This document shows positions 10,956 through 23,285 of a stretch of DNA of 64,000 nt, in pieces. The stretch comes from Bicyclus anynana (taxonomy: Eukaryota; Arthropoda; Insecta; Lepidoptera; Nymphalidae): assembly GCF_947172395.1 (NCBI RefSeq), contig NC_069087.1, positions 16,932,889-16,996,888 on the forward strand. The letters run 5' to 3'. Position numbers and translations under genes: made by a program. The first letter of the stretch is position 1, and the number at the start of each line of letters is the position of its first letter. The notes below the pieces were generated by a model. The model searched no databases. It was not told the DNA's origin and was given only the letters and a program-made list of their open reading frames with translations.

Positions 10956-12554
10956 TGGCAGCGTAGACACCGTCACGCTGCCTAACAAACAACTGAGCTC
11001 AGGTCATAAAATACTCTCTTATTTATACCAACACTGATACTCCCCTCTACAATAATATAAGTAATACTAAATGTTAATAGCACCTGTAGGAGGAACTTGT
11101 AACATAACATCCTCTCAAATTCGTGTCTTAGTAGATTCGACACCCATCCAATGAATGGGTATTCTCGTCCCATTCCTAGGGCGTATATCTTTTCATGGCT
11201 AATATTAAAAGAAAACTTAATCACAACTTATTACCCAACTTAACTACTCTTACTTATTTTAATAACACTAGTTTTATATGAGCGCCGTAAAAACCCTACC
11301 AAAACAGTCATATAGAGAACGTAATTTACATACCGACTTAGACAGTGCCGCAGTTAAAGATGGAAGCGTAGACATCAGATGCGTCTATTTACTTGCGTAA
11401 GATAAACATTAATTAGTCAGTTACATTAGTTTACGTCACATTCTGCTTGTCAACAGAATGTGACTCAGGTTTTACTGTTTGGAATATTCATTATTCAACA
11501 AGATTATCTTTAGACTATATTTAACTTAGCGTACAAGTAGCAATGAAATGTGGATGTTGAATAAAATTAGGTAATCTGGTTCTTGGTTTACATTTTATCG
11601 TGCCAATGTTGTAAGTTGGGAATTTTTTTGACGATGCTTTGTTGTTTTGGTTCAAATATTAAACCTTCTTGATTATTGTTGCTATCGAACTTTGTTGAAG
11701 ACGACATTGTAGAAACTAAAAATAATATTTACAACTGTGGTGAAATTGAAGGCACAGGCGAGGTGATGCTTAGATTAAAATAATATTAATTTTGTTTATG
11801 TTGTAGTAATAGATTGAAATACGAGTAATAGCCTTCATGCCAACACTAAAGTGATACGTAATCCTTAAAGTTAATTTCAATTGGTTCCAGTTCTTCATAC
11901 GTATTGTTGCAAACGTTAAATTAGCATGCCGAGAACGTACCTTTTGAAACCATTTTTTAAAATATAATCCGAGACAAAGGTCCTGTATGTACACTCTAAA
12001 ATAATTATTCTGTACATGTCAATATGGAATTTAATTGTCTTTTAAACAATCAATGTTTGTTTAATGTTTGTATGAATGTTTTGTATTATCATCGGATCGT
12101 AATTTGTAAACGAGGGATGTACGAGTGCGGTGTCAAGTAAAAAGTGCGCTGACATATCCAATATCAGATTATCATGATTCGTTTCAATATTTATTCTTGC
12201 GCCATGTCTAGTTTAATTCTTTCTTTCATTGCATTGTCTCTAAAAAATGCGGTACCATTGAAAACTTAGCGTATTTCTGTGTAACTGAAGATGATGATCA
12301 AACTCAACACCCCGTATATGTACAATTTAAATCGTACCACTTAGATACTTAACTACAAAGATATTCATACAGAGAATCATAAAATTGGTTTGCATTCGGC
12401 GAATAATGCCGAAGTCAGTATCTCCTGGAATTTGTTTGTAAAAGATAAACTGCATTCACATGGGAATGTTGGCGTTCATTTTCAATGACACCTCCTACAT
12501 TACGTTGAAACGTTTGTTTACATTGAACACTGCACTTTGTAAGTGAGACGTCGA
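10956..12554. other. AT-rich non-coding DNA, no gene seen
   Basis: Contains a hairpin at 11435-11464 with perfect 11-bp arms (gtcacattctg / cagaatgtgac) and an 8-base loop. Otherwise nothing recognised. Open frames are under 80 codons and featureless. Confidence 0.45.
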
Positions 12555-12760
12555 TCGTAAACATCCGACAGAGGGCGCTGGGGCTGGGTAATGGCAAACA
12601 ATGAGGCTGCTGAGCGCTTCACCTGGAAATCCGCGCAACAATGGCGGTGACAGCGGTGTCGAAATACGACACGGGCGCGGGCGCATCCATTTACACCGAG
12701 AGACGGTTGGAGATTCTCAGCGGGCTTTTTACATGCAATGACGAATACTTCACACAATTT
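12555..12760. promoter_or_regulatory. GC-rich island in AT-rich DNA, possible regulatory block
   Basis: About 200 bases are clearly richer in GC and CpG than the flanks, with ggcgctggggctgggtaatg, aatggcggtgacagcgg and gacacgggcgcgggcgc. Short frames cross it on both strands (for example a plus-strand frame starting MAVTAVSKYDTGAGASIYTE), but none has a recognisable domain or flanking splice pair. In insect genomes such islands can be conserved enhancers, alternative promoters or unannotated exons. The sequence does not decide between them. Confidence 0.3.
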
Positions 12761-14002
12761 TTTTTTCTCTATTGTGAAGTACTAATTTGGTGCTTCATAA
12801 AATTACGATCTAGCCTACTTATGTGACTAATTAGTAATTTAACTTTAACCTAAACTTATAATATATTATTATTATACTAAGGTAAATGTCCAATAACTTA
12901 ATATTAGTTTTTAACTAACTATTACGTCTTTAGGTCACTTTGTTCACGTGATCTTCCATGAAGCACTAAACACTAACTCAAATGGTTTGGTCCGTTTAAG
13001 TCTTCTCACTGTATTCGCACTTCACACATGCACGAAAACAATGCCTACCCCAAACATTGATATTTTTATTCGAACCGTTATATTTATAGTTAATATTTCA
13101 CCTAATTTTGAAAATCTGATACTTATAGATAATCCGCACTGTTTTTAACAGTCATTTTGTGAAAACTATACTTTTACTACAGTTATGATTCTGTTTGACA
13201 GCGTTATATTTTATAAATGTAATTTCCAGGATTCATGAGCGTGTCAGGTATACCTGCATTTGGAATAAGCACGTAGGAAAACAATTTCTTATTTAGACCA
13301 GCTTTCTCGTTAAACTAAAAATGTATTCTCTGCTATATAAGAGAAAGCGCCTGCTACGTTACGGGACATTAATTAGGCTAATTACATGCATGATTATCAT
13401 GGATAAGGATCTCGAACCGGTTTTAATCTAGTCGAACATACTGACAAAAATTACGTAAAATTATTATCATTCGTAACAGTTTAAACTCTTAAAATATAGT
13501 TATCTGATCTTAATTAAACATCAAAAGGTTTTCAATATTTTTTGTAGTTTAAATTATTTTAAGTTCCAATTGTTTCAAAAATCGAATATTTTCGTATGAA
13601 TATCGCTACTTCGGAATAGTGTTATTTAGATGGAGTTTTATGGCGGATCTGTAATTTGACACTAAATTTCTATTTAATTTTTTTTCTTATTAAGTATACC
13701 TAATGTGCGATTTACAGAGCAAGTCGTTAATGACAAAACAACGTCTGTTAGACTAGTATTACTTGTAAAATGTTATTTAATGTTTCAATGTCATAGACAA
13801 ATCAGCGGCCGTCTCTTACATTATAAAAGTCGCACACAATAGTCCCGCGTAGCGATGAACAATCAGCGCTGACATTTCGCAACTACAAATAAGGTGAGAT
13901 GCCTATTGCGACAAATGGGGCTTCGGTTACAAAAATGATACTTGCCCGAAATTGGATTTATACAACACTAGCTTTTGCATGCGACTGCGCTTCAGTATTA
14001 GT
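12761..14002. other. AT-rich non-coding DNA, no gene seen
   Basis: No feature is supported beyond short chance frames. Confidence 0.45.
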
Positions 14003-14388
14003 GGGGTTAGCACGCTGGCCGAATGCGGATTGGTAGACCTTACTCACACACGTAGAGAATTAAGAAAATTTTCAGGTAAATATGCAGGTTTCCACACGAT
14101 GTTTTTCCTTCACCGTTTGAGACACGCGATATTTAATTTCTTCTTCTTTAAGTGCCTCTCCATTACTGAAGGTAGGCGTTCAGCTTTCTAAACTTTTCTT
14201 GTCCATGGCTAGGCGGAAAAGTTCTTCGACTGTCTTTATGCCAGCCCACTCCCTAATGTTACGTAGCCAGAACTTCTTTTTCTTCCTACCTCTTTTGCCT
14301 GCAATTAAATTGGAGGTGCATGTCCCGGACCGGATTCGAACCTACGCGCTCCGGAATCAGGGGCAATCCACTAGGCTATCATGTCTGT
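14003..14388 (-). mobile_element. tRNA-derived SINE, family 2, interrupted by a LINE tail
   Basis: On the minus strand the head (gatagcctagtgga-like, here at 14360-14388) and a B-box-like ggttcgaatccggtccggg lie at the right. The body follows with cacgtgatatttaattt-, caccgtttgag- and acgatgtttttcctt-type blocks, and the tail with cacgctggcc lies at the left. The order matches the near-complete copy at 54870-55178. Positions 14141-14305 are foreign to the SINE (see next entry) and split it into 14003-14140 and 14306-14388. Confidence 0.85.
14141..14305 (-). mobile_element. LINE C-terminus and tail nested in the SINE
   Basis: The minus strand encodes GKRGRKKKKFWLRNIREWAG, then IKTVEELFRLAMDKK and a stop a few codons later. 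This is the conserved C-terminal block of a lepidopteran non-LTR retrotransposon reverse transcriptase (usual form GKRGxGRxxxSWLRNIREWxG...ELFR.A). After the stop the DNA runs into a gaagaagaa-type tail at 14141-14150, the usual end of this LINE type. The insertion is therefore a 5'-truncated LINE that landed in a pre-existing SINE. Only about 45 codons remain. Confidence 0.85.
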
Positions 14389-14524
14389 GATACTTCATAT
14401 AATGTACATTTCTAGTATACAACAGTATGTATCAGAAGGTATAGATTCAACTGAGAAGGCAGCTCTTTTCAAATGCTATATAAATATAATTATAACTTGT
14501 AATGCATAGAAGCCTTAAATTCCC

Positions 14525-14660
14525 ATGTCGCGCGACGCCGAACAATCAAAGGCTCCTTGCTCGTACTAATGCAACCTCCCTGGCGCGGGCATTTGCATAC
14601 TCACCGGACGCCTAGCGCCTTGCCCACGCGGATTGCAGCCCATCCATCATAATCGCTGCT
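14525..14660. promoter_or_regulatory. GC/CpG-rich block, possible regulatory DNA
   Basis: The stretch from catgtcgcgcgacgccgaac through ctggcgcgggcatttgcata to gcccacgcggattgcagccc is much richer in GC than its neighbours and shows no coding frame or known repeat. It contains the octamer-like atttgcat. Functional assignment is a guess from composition. Confidence 0.25.
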
Positions 14661-14929
14661 GTGTGCGTACACCACATCTAAAAGTTCTATCTATATCTAA
14701 GTAATAGTCTAATTGTACTAGAAAATATCAGTAGATATATCGCCGCCGTATTTTATAGATTATATCGCCTCTTTGCTTCAATACAAATTTGCAAAATGAC
14801 TTATCTTACTGGAGGCTATTTATTTTTTTTTTACTTGAAAAATAAAAAAAAAACATTAAAACTGTTTTATTAGTAATATATTTGGCTTCGCATCGAGTCA
14901 CGGGCCGGGCTAAGAAGTATTGAGATTTT

Positions 14930-15007
14930 CTCTCTCCTAAGAAATTCTCTGTAAAAATTCTCTCGTAGCTCAGGGAACACGTTAAGCTGTCACCGTCATT
15001 ATCATAA
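14930..15007. repeat. Possible SINE tail fragment (family 4-like)
   Basis: The phrase gaacacgttaagctgtcacc followed by gtcattatcataatgatagt resembles the 'gagcacgttaag ... cggtcccggttattat' tail of the SINE around 39528-39940. It abuts an inverted RTE tail. Short and diverged, so low confidence. Confidence 0.35.
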
Positions 15008-15140
15008 TGATAGTCATCATCATCATTATTATCAGCCGATAGACGTCCACTGCTGAACATAGGCCTCTTGCATGGACCTCCAAGCACAACTGTCTCGAGC
15101 CACTAGCATCCAGCGGCTCCCTGCAACCCGCTTGATATCA
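15008..15140 (-). mobile_element. RTE-type LINE 3' end
   Basis: The minus strand reads IKRVAGSRWMLVARDSCAWR, then SMQEAYVQQWTSIG and a stop, followed by a tail of (ATGATG)-type triplets at 15008-15030. This is the last 34 or so codons of an RTE-like endonuclease/reverse transcriptase, open throughout, so the copy is fairly young or lucky. It is severely 5'-truncated and inactive. Confidence 0.88.
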
Positions 15141-15938
15141 TTATAATTATAATCGATCTTAGCCCGTCTACCTGCTTTGGTGCAGCGTGGTGCGTCAAAT
15201 ATCTTAAGCAAAGTTGGTAAAGGTGATGACTCAAATAGATTGGACTTGCTAATTATTTATTTTTTTACTTAGCACCATTAACTATGTAGGTGTAGTTCCA
15301 TTGTTCCTCTCTCAGTCAGATATTGTATGGATAGCTACGAGTATAGGCTGAGAATCACAAGTTTTGTGTAACTCTGGTTTTAGTTTGACTACTAGATACT
15401 AATATGTTGGCTTCGGATTTAGTTTTCATAAAAGTATTCATAATTTTACTCTTCTTTTTTCATCCCTTCTATGTTTTACATGGATATGTTCAAAATAGAA
15501 GGGACTAAGGACTAGGGATCTACGAACAGTATATGTGTTTAAGTTAGCAATATGTTTACCAATTTTGTAGTAAGTAGGATTATGATGATTAAAAATAATT
15601 ACGTAGGTACAGTTAAATAGTACAAGTTTAAAATATGCTTAGAAGGTAAAATTAGTTAATTTGCGTAATTGCAATTTTGTAGTGTTATGCAAGCGACATA
15701 CTTTTGTTAAAGTTAGTAATTATTTTTCTTTAGAAACAATAATTTAAATATGTGGCTCATGGTTGGAATTATATTATGTAGAATTATTTGATAATTACGT
15801 TACGCTACCACTGGTAACTGCTGTAGGTAACAGTGGAGTTTGTACCATGCCTTTAGTATTTAGGTATAGTTGGATGCAATCTTTATGACGTCTCTGAAAT
15901 AAGATATCTACGGGGTGCTGACGTGCCGCGGGGTCTCT
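15141..15938. other. AT-rich non-coding DNA, no gene seen
   Basis: Nothing is supported here. Confidence 0.45.
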
Positions 15939-16189
15939 ATTTTTTATTATTTACAAGTTAGCCCTTGACCACTCACCTGATGATAATAACCATCAGATCA
16001 TAATCACCAGATAATGCAATCTAAGATGAAAGCGGAACGCTAAATCGCTCGTAGGGTGGTAACTAGCCACGGCCGAAGTCTCCTAGACCTGGAATAATTA
16101 AGAAAACCTCAATCGTCCTAGCCAGGCATCCGACAGTACCTCTGTCTTGTAAATCCACTGCGCACACCACTGCGCCACGGAGGCCGTCA
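15939..16189 (-). mobile_element. tRNA-derived SINE, family 1 (copy B), internally deleted
   Basis: The minus-strand head begins at 16189 (tgacggcctccgtggcgcag) and the tail with caagttagccc and a T-run lies at 15940-15965. Compared with copy A it lacks the block encoding 'gatgccgtgtagaaaccgaa ... ggattttcatcc'. The tail end has a small internal rearrangement (cctgatgataataaccatca). B-box bases are mutated, so the copy is old. Confidence 0.88.
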
Positions 16190-18960
16190 AATGCAATATC
16201 TGCGTATCCGGTGATACCTAAAATCTTGTATTGCCAGCTTAACGCACTATGTTCGGAAACGTCATAACTTTTCAATCCGACTATAAAGGGTTTCAAGGGA
16301 CTCTCAATTGACAAAATATCCAATAAAAAATTTTTTTTTTTTGGATTTTCCTGTGATTTATATTGTTATTGTAGTCGTTCACTAATTAGTAATCATGATT
16401 ATAATAATGAAAATGATGATAAAACTGACAGTGATGTATAGATACCCAATATTCTAATAAGTACCTACGTTATCAAGAGATAACCGTGTGTAAAAATAAT
16501 CAAAAATTATCCTGTATACATACATTGCTTATGGTATCGCCTTCGAATGGAATTTTCCACTCATAATGCCTCTACTAATTGAACGCCTGATTAGATATAG
16601 ATAATTCATAATAGCAAGAAAATGTGAAAAAGTAAATAAAGTAATAAATTCTCAAAGTTGATGATGATATTATCTTCAACGTGTAAAAATATCAAAAGTT
16701 TTTTTGTAGTTAAATAAAAGAAAAAAATTGGTTATGAAGTTCGGCTCCTATAAGTAGACTTGTCAACACCTTGAGGTTATGGGAAACACTCCGCAACACC
16801 CTGTATAAAGGCTGGAAGTTTGTCAGTCCGTATTCCTATTATACACGATTGCCACGAGGGTACTGGTTACTGGAGATATGTTTCCTCACGATATCCCGTA
16901 GAGAAAAATACATTTTATATCCTATAAGCTCCATAATTAGCTACTGTACTTACTGTAGCTATTGCAGGCTCTCGAGCTATAAAGGCAGTTTCAATTCTAC
17001 CTGAATCCCAAGTGTTGTTGCAGCATACTAAGATGACGTCACAACTTCTACATGTTTCAGTGTCGATGACGTATTTAAGACTATCTTTAAAGACAAATAT
17101 GTAGTAAAACTAAACGTATTGTTTGAAACCGGCGAAGATAACTGATGAGTCAGAACAAGCTAATCTTCCCATTTACAATGAATATGTAGGCTAATTGTTA
17201 TACTATGGCAACATTGACATGGAAACCCAAAGATTATACAACAAGTTTTGCGAAGTGGAGTAAAGTAGTTAGGATTCCCATTAAAATGAAGGTTGACGCT
17301 TGTATTCTACTTTTTGCCCGACAGTACCAGTTTTAAAATATACAAAAGAAATTTTATTCTAAGAAATAAATAAAATTTAAAAGACAATGTGAAGAAACGA
17401 AAGAGTAGTTTTGAAACATCGAAGTGATCGAAGTTTAATGTTTTAACAAAATAGGAACATTTTCAGCATTACATGAGAGAACTTGTTGTCATCTCAATTT
17501 CTTAATATCAATATTGCGTAAAGAGCGGTTATGCCTCCCGATGTCATAAATTTGTCATCCATCGATTGTATGCTGAGGATTGTGTACGTATGACCCTGAG
17601 GCCCACGCGCAATCTATCGCTTCTAAACGCCATCTGTGTAAACAGATGTATTAGGCAATAGAGAATTATTCGGTAGCCATGTTGAAATTACCAAATAAAT
17701 TAATTGATTGTTTAGAAGCAATGACGATTAACTGTAACATCGTAAGACACAGAAAATAGTTCATTACACATAAAGAACTTTATGTAGTATTTAAATTCGC
17801 ATGCAAGGCGTTATGATAATCATGTAACATGAAAAAAATATGAATAAATTAAGAAACGAATACAGAAGTGTTACAAGACAACAAAGTAATGTAAAAGAAA
17901 TAAATTTCAATAAGTTTACTAGAATTGTACGAGTAAGATGTCAAAACATTAGGTAAAAAGAATGTAAAAGTAATAAGTAAATTAGTTACATTTACTTTCC
18001 ACGAACTCCTAATCTGTTCCTATCCTACTTTATTGCTTTATTAAGAAGCTAAAAACTGTGTTAAAAACTGTAAACATTTTATGATAAACTGTATAAACCT
18101 ACTGAATATAAATTTTATACTCATATAAGAATGTAAAGAATTACAACAATGTAACTTGGTAATGATTAAATCGAGTGAAACGATTTTTTTAGTTTCTTCC
18201 GATTTTGCATGCCCCATAAATGTATCGAAAAAAAATGACATTACCAATGATTACATTGTTTCCTACCAAGAAAAGAAATAGAAAGTTTGTTCAGTTTACG
18301 ACGTAAACTGATAACACTTAAAATAGACGTTAGATTAGATAACGCCAAAACGCTGTGAATGCTTGCTCAACTATAGTTATTAAATAAAAATGAAACATAA
18401 AACAACATGGCATTAAATGTCTAACAAGTGTTTTGTGTTTAAACACTCTTATTTTACTAATAATAATGAATGCTTGTGTACATAATGCTTTTCGAAATCA
18501 TTTCTGGTTTTCGCAAACTAGTTACGTTTTATCTTTTAAGTAGTTGAAAAGAATAAAAACAAATGTATATTGCTTATATTCTACTGACGATATTTCCTAT
18601 ATTAGTGGTTATTCAATGTTAAAAACTTCACTAACTAAATTGAAGATACTTGATTACAGCTTTTAAACAATTTTTCATTTTGCCTCTTGGATTTCATTTT
18701 CTCTCTAAACCCTTTCAATAGCTTAACTATCCGCTCAACCGAATCCGCTAAGAGAATATGTATGTAACAAATAACAAAATAACAATGGCAACATACTAGA
18801 ATATCCAAATAAAAACGCAAGAATATCCTTATGTTCATGAGTAAAACCTCAGTAAATTTTAAATGTTAATAAAAATTTCGTTTATGAAATAAAGTATTGA
18901 ATACATTAAAGTGTCCAATAAAATCGATTTAATATCTCCGACCAAACTCTTGTTTCGTTT
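16190..18960. other. AT-rich single-copy-looking DNA, no gene seen
   Basis: No exon or mobile element is supported. 17520-17690 is slightly GC-richer and holds an inverted pair of E-boxes (catctgtgtaaacagatg, 17629-17648 region). At 18292-18310 there is a 9-bp-arm palindrome, cagtttacg-a-cgtaaactg. 17330-18300 is very AT-rich. Confidence 0.45.
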
Positions 18961-18965
18961 AATTA

Positions 18966-18996
18966 ATTGTGCTTTTTCTTCTGTTTCAGGTGAGTT
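18966..18996 (+). promoter_or_regulatory. Candidate recursive-splicing (ratchet) site 1
   Basis: A pyrimidine-rich tract with only two purines in its last 16 bases runs into a 3' splice site and then directly into a consensus 5' splice site: ctgtttcag|gtgagt, junction 18989|18990. An AT-rich stretch with branch-like ttaattaattg lies about 20-30 bases upstream. This zero-length-exon layout, (Y)nNCAG|GTRAGT, is the signature of ratchet points by which long insect introns are removed stepwise, established in Drosophila. No coding exon is visible around it. A second such site lies 10.5 kb downstream on the same strand. Biological use is inferred, not shown. Confidence 0.5.
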
Positions 18997-21802
18997 AATG
19001 TTATCATGCAGTCGCCTCACAATTTCGTGCGTAAAAGTCGTTATTGGGTCTGTAAATCTCAGTCCTTTGAGTGAAATGTAAGTATAAGAGTTTCTTTTGT
19101 TTATTTTATTGTTTTTGGAATTGATATTTATTACATACATGAGCTTTTTACTTTTTAACTCTTATTATTTGCTAAATTACACAATTATAGTCAATAGTCA
19201 ATTGATTACGAACTAAACACCAAATCAAATATAGCAATCATGACTTTTTTGTAGGTTTCATCTAATTTACACGATTGAAAGTTTTTTTTCCGATACATTA
19301 TTTTTTATTATAAGTATAGCTCGTAAATTTGCTGTTTAAAAATGATAGAGAAAGTATTTCTTACAAATGACTTGATGACTATAATATAACCATGACTAAA
19401 GATTATGACGAACAGTGAAAACTAAATTCGTAAATTCTAAAAATAGCTTGCATAAATAATTTTAATATGATACTTAATTTTTTCTGATCCAATAAATATA
19501 AAAAAAAATTGTGACCTTAGTGGATCTAACTTATACTATGTGAAATAAAAGTAACCAACAGGTTTCTTTTCCATCTGTTTTAACTTAACCTTTATACTCC
19601 TTTAACTAACCTAACTTTATATATTTATATTCTCGTAACTTTGTATTATTTATAAATATTATGATATGTATAATAAAATATCGTACCTAATCGTTTTATT
19701 TATGTGTAATCTATTTCCGAGAACGACCATATTTATTACTTAGTGTCATCATCTTCATCGTGGAACGTTGTATTTTATACTTTTGCATACATATGATAAT
19801 TCTAGGAGCTCTACACCGTGTTTTCCGATGTTCTGATGTCCTTGTCTATTTAGATCCTTCACGCAGTATCCACAGTACCCAAAAATAAAATGCGTTCATA
19901 CAAAATAAATACCTTTTCAATCTTTATAAATCGTTAGTTAAAAGGAAGCCGTTCAAATATTTGTCTACCGGTTGCATTTGGACATTGATGAATCAGACAG
20001 GATACATTTTAGTGCAGTTGCTCACTAAATTATGATTGATTGTTATTTGGTATGTGTTCCATTTTTAATGTTCACATAATATTATGAGTATAATATATTT
20101 AGGATTTCTATAGCTTTTTAAACTGCTGTGAAGCCATAATTATTGAAAGACATTAAGTGCAAACATTATTTATTATTAAGTTTAGTTTCATCAGCTTTCT
20201 AACTAAAGAGTATATTCGTGTTTTAATGCACTTTTTATTATTATAAACGTCTTATTTGCTATTTCACAAGCCGCGAGCGTTGTCGGCTACTTTATTGCGA
20301 TTTCTCTTCGCCGCCATTATTATTGTTTTATACGGAGTTAATCACGTTTCATTGAATTTTATAGCTCATCAAATTGATGGCCTCGCTTATTCGCTTGTGT
20401 GTTCGGGTTGCACTTTCTGTTCGTTTCATCTTATTATTATTTTTATGATTACGTTACAGAAGTTTTGTGCTCATATTTTTAGGTAATACTATCGAAAATG
20501 TGATTGTTTCTATACATCTTTCTTGTCTCAATTAGTATTAGTAGTTTTGGTAGTTTATTTTAATGCATATACACTAGCAGTCTATGGATTTTATTCGTAT
20601 TTAATTAGTGATATTTAATTTCGTGTAAACTCACTTAAAATCTGGTGTATAACTTCGAAATTATTCGTTAATAGGTACCTAAGTACTGAATGACGATTTA
20701 CGTTTGCAGAGTTAAGAGTATTCTTACGGTCAGCGTGTTACCATACTAAACAATTTAGCATTCATTAGGTTATTTCTTGATTCATTTAGGATATCATTAT
20801 CCAGCTGTAATTATTTTTTATAAATTCCGCTGTCGTTATATTTTAACGTTAAGTGCTCTGAAGGATACTCAATTGCAATTGAATAAATGCCATTACAAAT
20901 AAATCCTTTACCAGTTTAGGATTAACTTGATCCAACATTAATGTTTTTCTTCCGTTCGTGACATTGGCTAAATGAACGGAAGAGAACGATTAAAATAGAC
21001 GATACTTCACACGATTATATTAATTGGTTAGACTATTAACTAATATTTTAACATCTATTAGTTGTTCAGGAACTCCTTATAAAGCGGAAGAAGCGAGAAG
21101 TTTACCTCGAGTACTGAGGTGCTTCCTCGATCAGTCTTGTACGACAGATGTCTATTATATGCTGTTGCGTTAATCTCTGTCTGAATACCTGAATATATTA
21201 TAGTTTAAGGACGTAAATTACTATTGTTTCATAGTAACATCTGTTTCTTTTGATTTCGCTTATGCTATTTAGAATCTTTCTTTTATTACTGAGTTGGCAA
21301 TTGTTCCCGAATTAATAGTTAATGAGAATTTATTTTTTAAGAATTGGTAAAGACAAACCAGTTCTTCACTTACAGAACCTTTTTCGCGTATGTTAATGTT
21401 ATCAATTAAATAGAAACTTGGACTTTTTTTTTTAGCAACTTTTTAATAGTTATCGAATTATTGGTAAGTAGGGTTTTTAGCGAACTACTTTTTCATGTCG
21501 AAAAGCATGTAAAATATTTTGTAGGATGCAAATAGATTTAGTTGAAAAAACTTTCAGGTAAAATGTTAATTAAATAATTATAATCACTGTTAATTTTTAG
21601 TAAAAACGTTTTTTAGGTTAAAAAGAAAAAGAAGCATTTTTATGGGCAATTTGGGTTCGTGACATATTTACATACCTACCCATATGCGTTCCAAAGAAAC
21701 CTGTTCATGTCATAAAACGAAAAAAGAGATCATTTTGATTACAGCGACGTGACATTGAAAACGCGCGTGCGCCGCGTCTGTAAGTAATCCTCGGGGGGCG
21801 AG
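18997..21802. other. AT-rich single-copy-looking DNA, no gene seen
   Basis: Long AT-rich stretch with no recognised element. A small inverted repeat lies at 20948-20983 (tcttccgttc / gaacggaaga). 20270-20330 is a short GC-richer patch (ccgcgagcgttgtcggctac). A 14-bp palindrome, tcaattgcaattga, lies near 20870. The plus-strand 76-codon frame over 20256-20486 has no domain. Confidence 0.45.
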
Positions 21803-22338
21803 CTTATAGACTTCATACCCGTGGCAAAAATTGATGGGTCATTTAACCACCATGAGACCTGTTTAGATAGATATATGAATGTATAATTATAGCATTCAGC
21901 ATGCTTAGAAACCGATCCGTGCTTTTTCAAAAAAACTCCCATAGGTGATTAGGGGGTTTTAACGGTCGATATTTCTCCCTTGTCGCATTAATTTTGTACT
22001 TTGTTTTAGAATAATAGATTAGAAGAGGTATTGAAATTGTAAGCAATCGATGCCGTTCATAGTCAGATTTACAAAATCTAAAATTTTTCTGACTTTGTAG
22101 CGTACTATGTGTGTTCGTATTACTTTTTATGGACCTATCGATGTAAGAATACCGTAAAAATGCTTATATGACCAAAATCCCTACCTCAATTTGTCCTATT
22201 GTATACTCATTTGCACACAGTTTGACAATTTGCATAGCGTTGAATGCTTTACTTTATGACCCTGTATCCTGTCTCCTGGTGGTTCAAATGACCCATCAAC
22301 TTTAACCACGGGCCTGTAGTCTATTATGTCACACTGGC
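21803..22338. repeat. Inverted repeat pair, about 55-60 bp arms 400 bp apart
   Basis: The arm at 21803-21865 contains cccgtgg, ttgatgggtcattt and aaccacca. The arm at 22270-22338 carries the reverse complement (tggtggttcaaatgacccat, then aaccacggg). Similarity extends outward to the atagact motif on both sides. The pair may be the ends of a non-autonomous DNA element of about 535 bp or two copies of a dispersed repeat in opposite orientation. The interior is AT-rich and has no coding frame. Confidence 0.7.
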
Positions 22339-23285
22339 GACTAAACCCACAAGTAACGGTTGTTTCACGAACTAAGCGGGTTACACAAATGAAGTTACTG
22401 TTAGAATACCTTCGTAAATCGTAACTCGTAGGTACGGTGGTTCGTGTCATGTACCACATGACGCAAATGTGTATGACTTGGTGGTAGGATATTCGATAAG
22501 TAGGCGATCCCGGGTTTGGAACTTAGCAATTAACTCAATTCAAATTCAAAGTAAACTATTCTCGGAATCCACCTGTTAAGACTTTGCTTTCAATGCTGTG
22601 GCAATCAATTGCAATTGCAGCGATGTGGCATTATATAAAACCGCGAAATTTTAAGTTAGTACACTTAGTCTGAAAAATGTCTGCAGACACTTATCTCCAT
22701 TATCCATACCAATTTGATGCAGATGAAGCAACGACAGCTATACGTGGTTGATATTAATTTTTTATAGCGCATTTGAGGGTACCTATACCTAAGTCATTCA
22801 TCAAGATGAATTGCAATCGTTCTTTTTTCAAACAAATCCGAAAGCCGTAACGAATTAGATCAAAAATGGCGTACGCAAATTGAATTGTGTAAATTCATTA
22901 CGCATGCGGCATTGTGTAAACTCGTTCACGATTATATCGTAGTTAAACCGTAAACTACTTACTAATCGTCTGATCGTGAGTAGTAGGAATGAAGAGATGT
23001 GGTATCTGTTTCATTTTTACAGGCCACTGAGTGTGGGTCGCCATTATGGGGTTTATAGGTAAGCTCTTTCGAATAAAGGATTTTTTGGTATTTTGACTGT
23101 TTTTGAGAGGCTATAGTGGACACGTATATGCATGTGTTTATTTGTTTGTTTTTAAAATGCTTGCTCATATTTGCTGGAAAATCATAAATAGTTAGGTATA
23201 GTCTAATCAAATATTTTTATTATATTATCATGATTAAGTATATTGATATTAGTGAAAGGGCTTTTGGAACTTTCTTGTAAGTACT
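22339..23285. other. Non-coding DNA, no gene seen
   Basis: No feature is recognised. Confidence 0.45.

Noticed and set aside
15971..15979. Minus-strand CAG|GTGAGT
   Set aside because: Lies in the tail of SINE copy B, where the family consensus is catcag/gtgaga; it arose by one mutation and has a weak tract.
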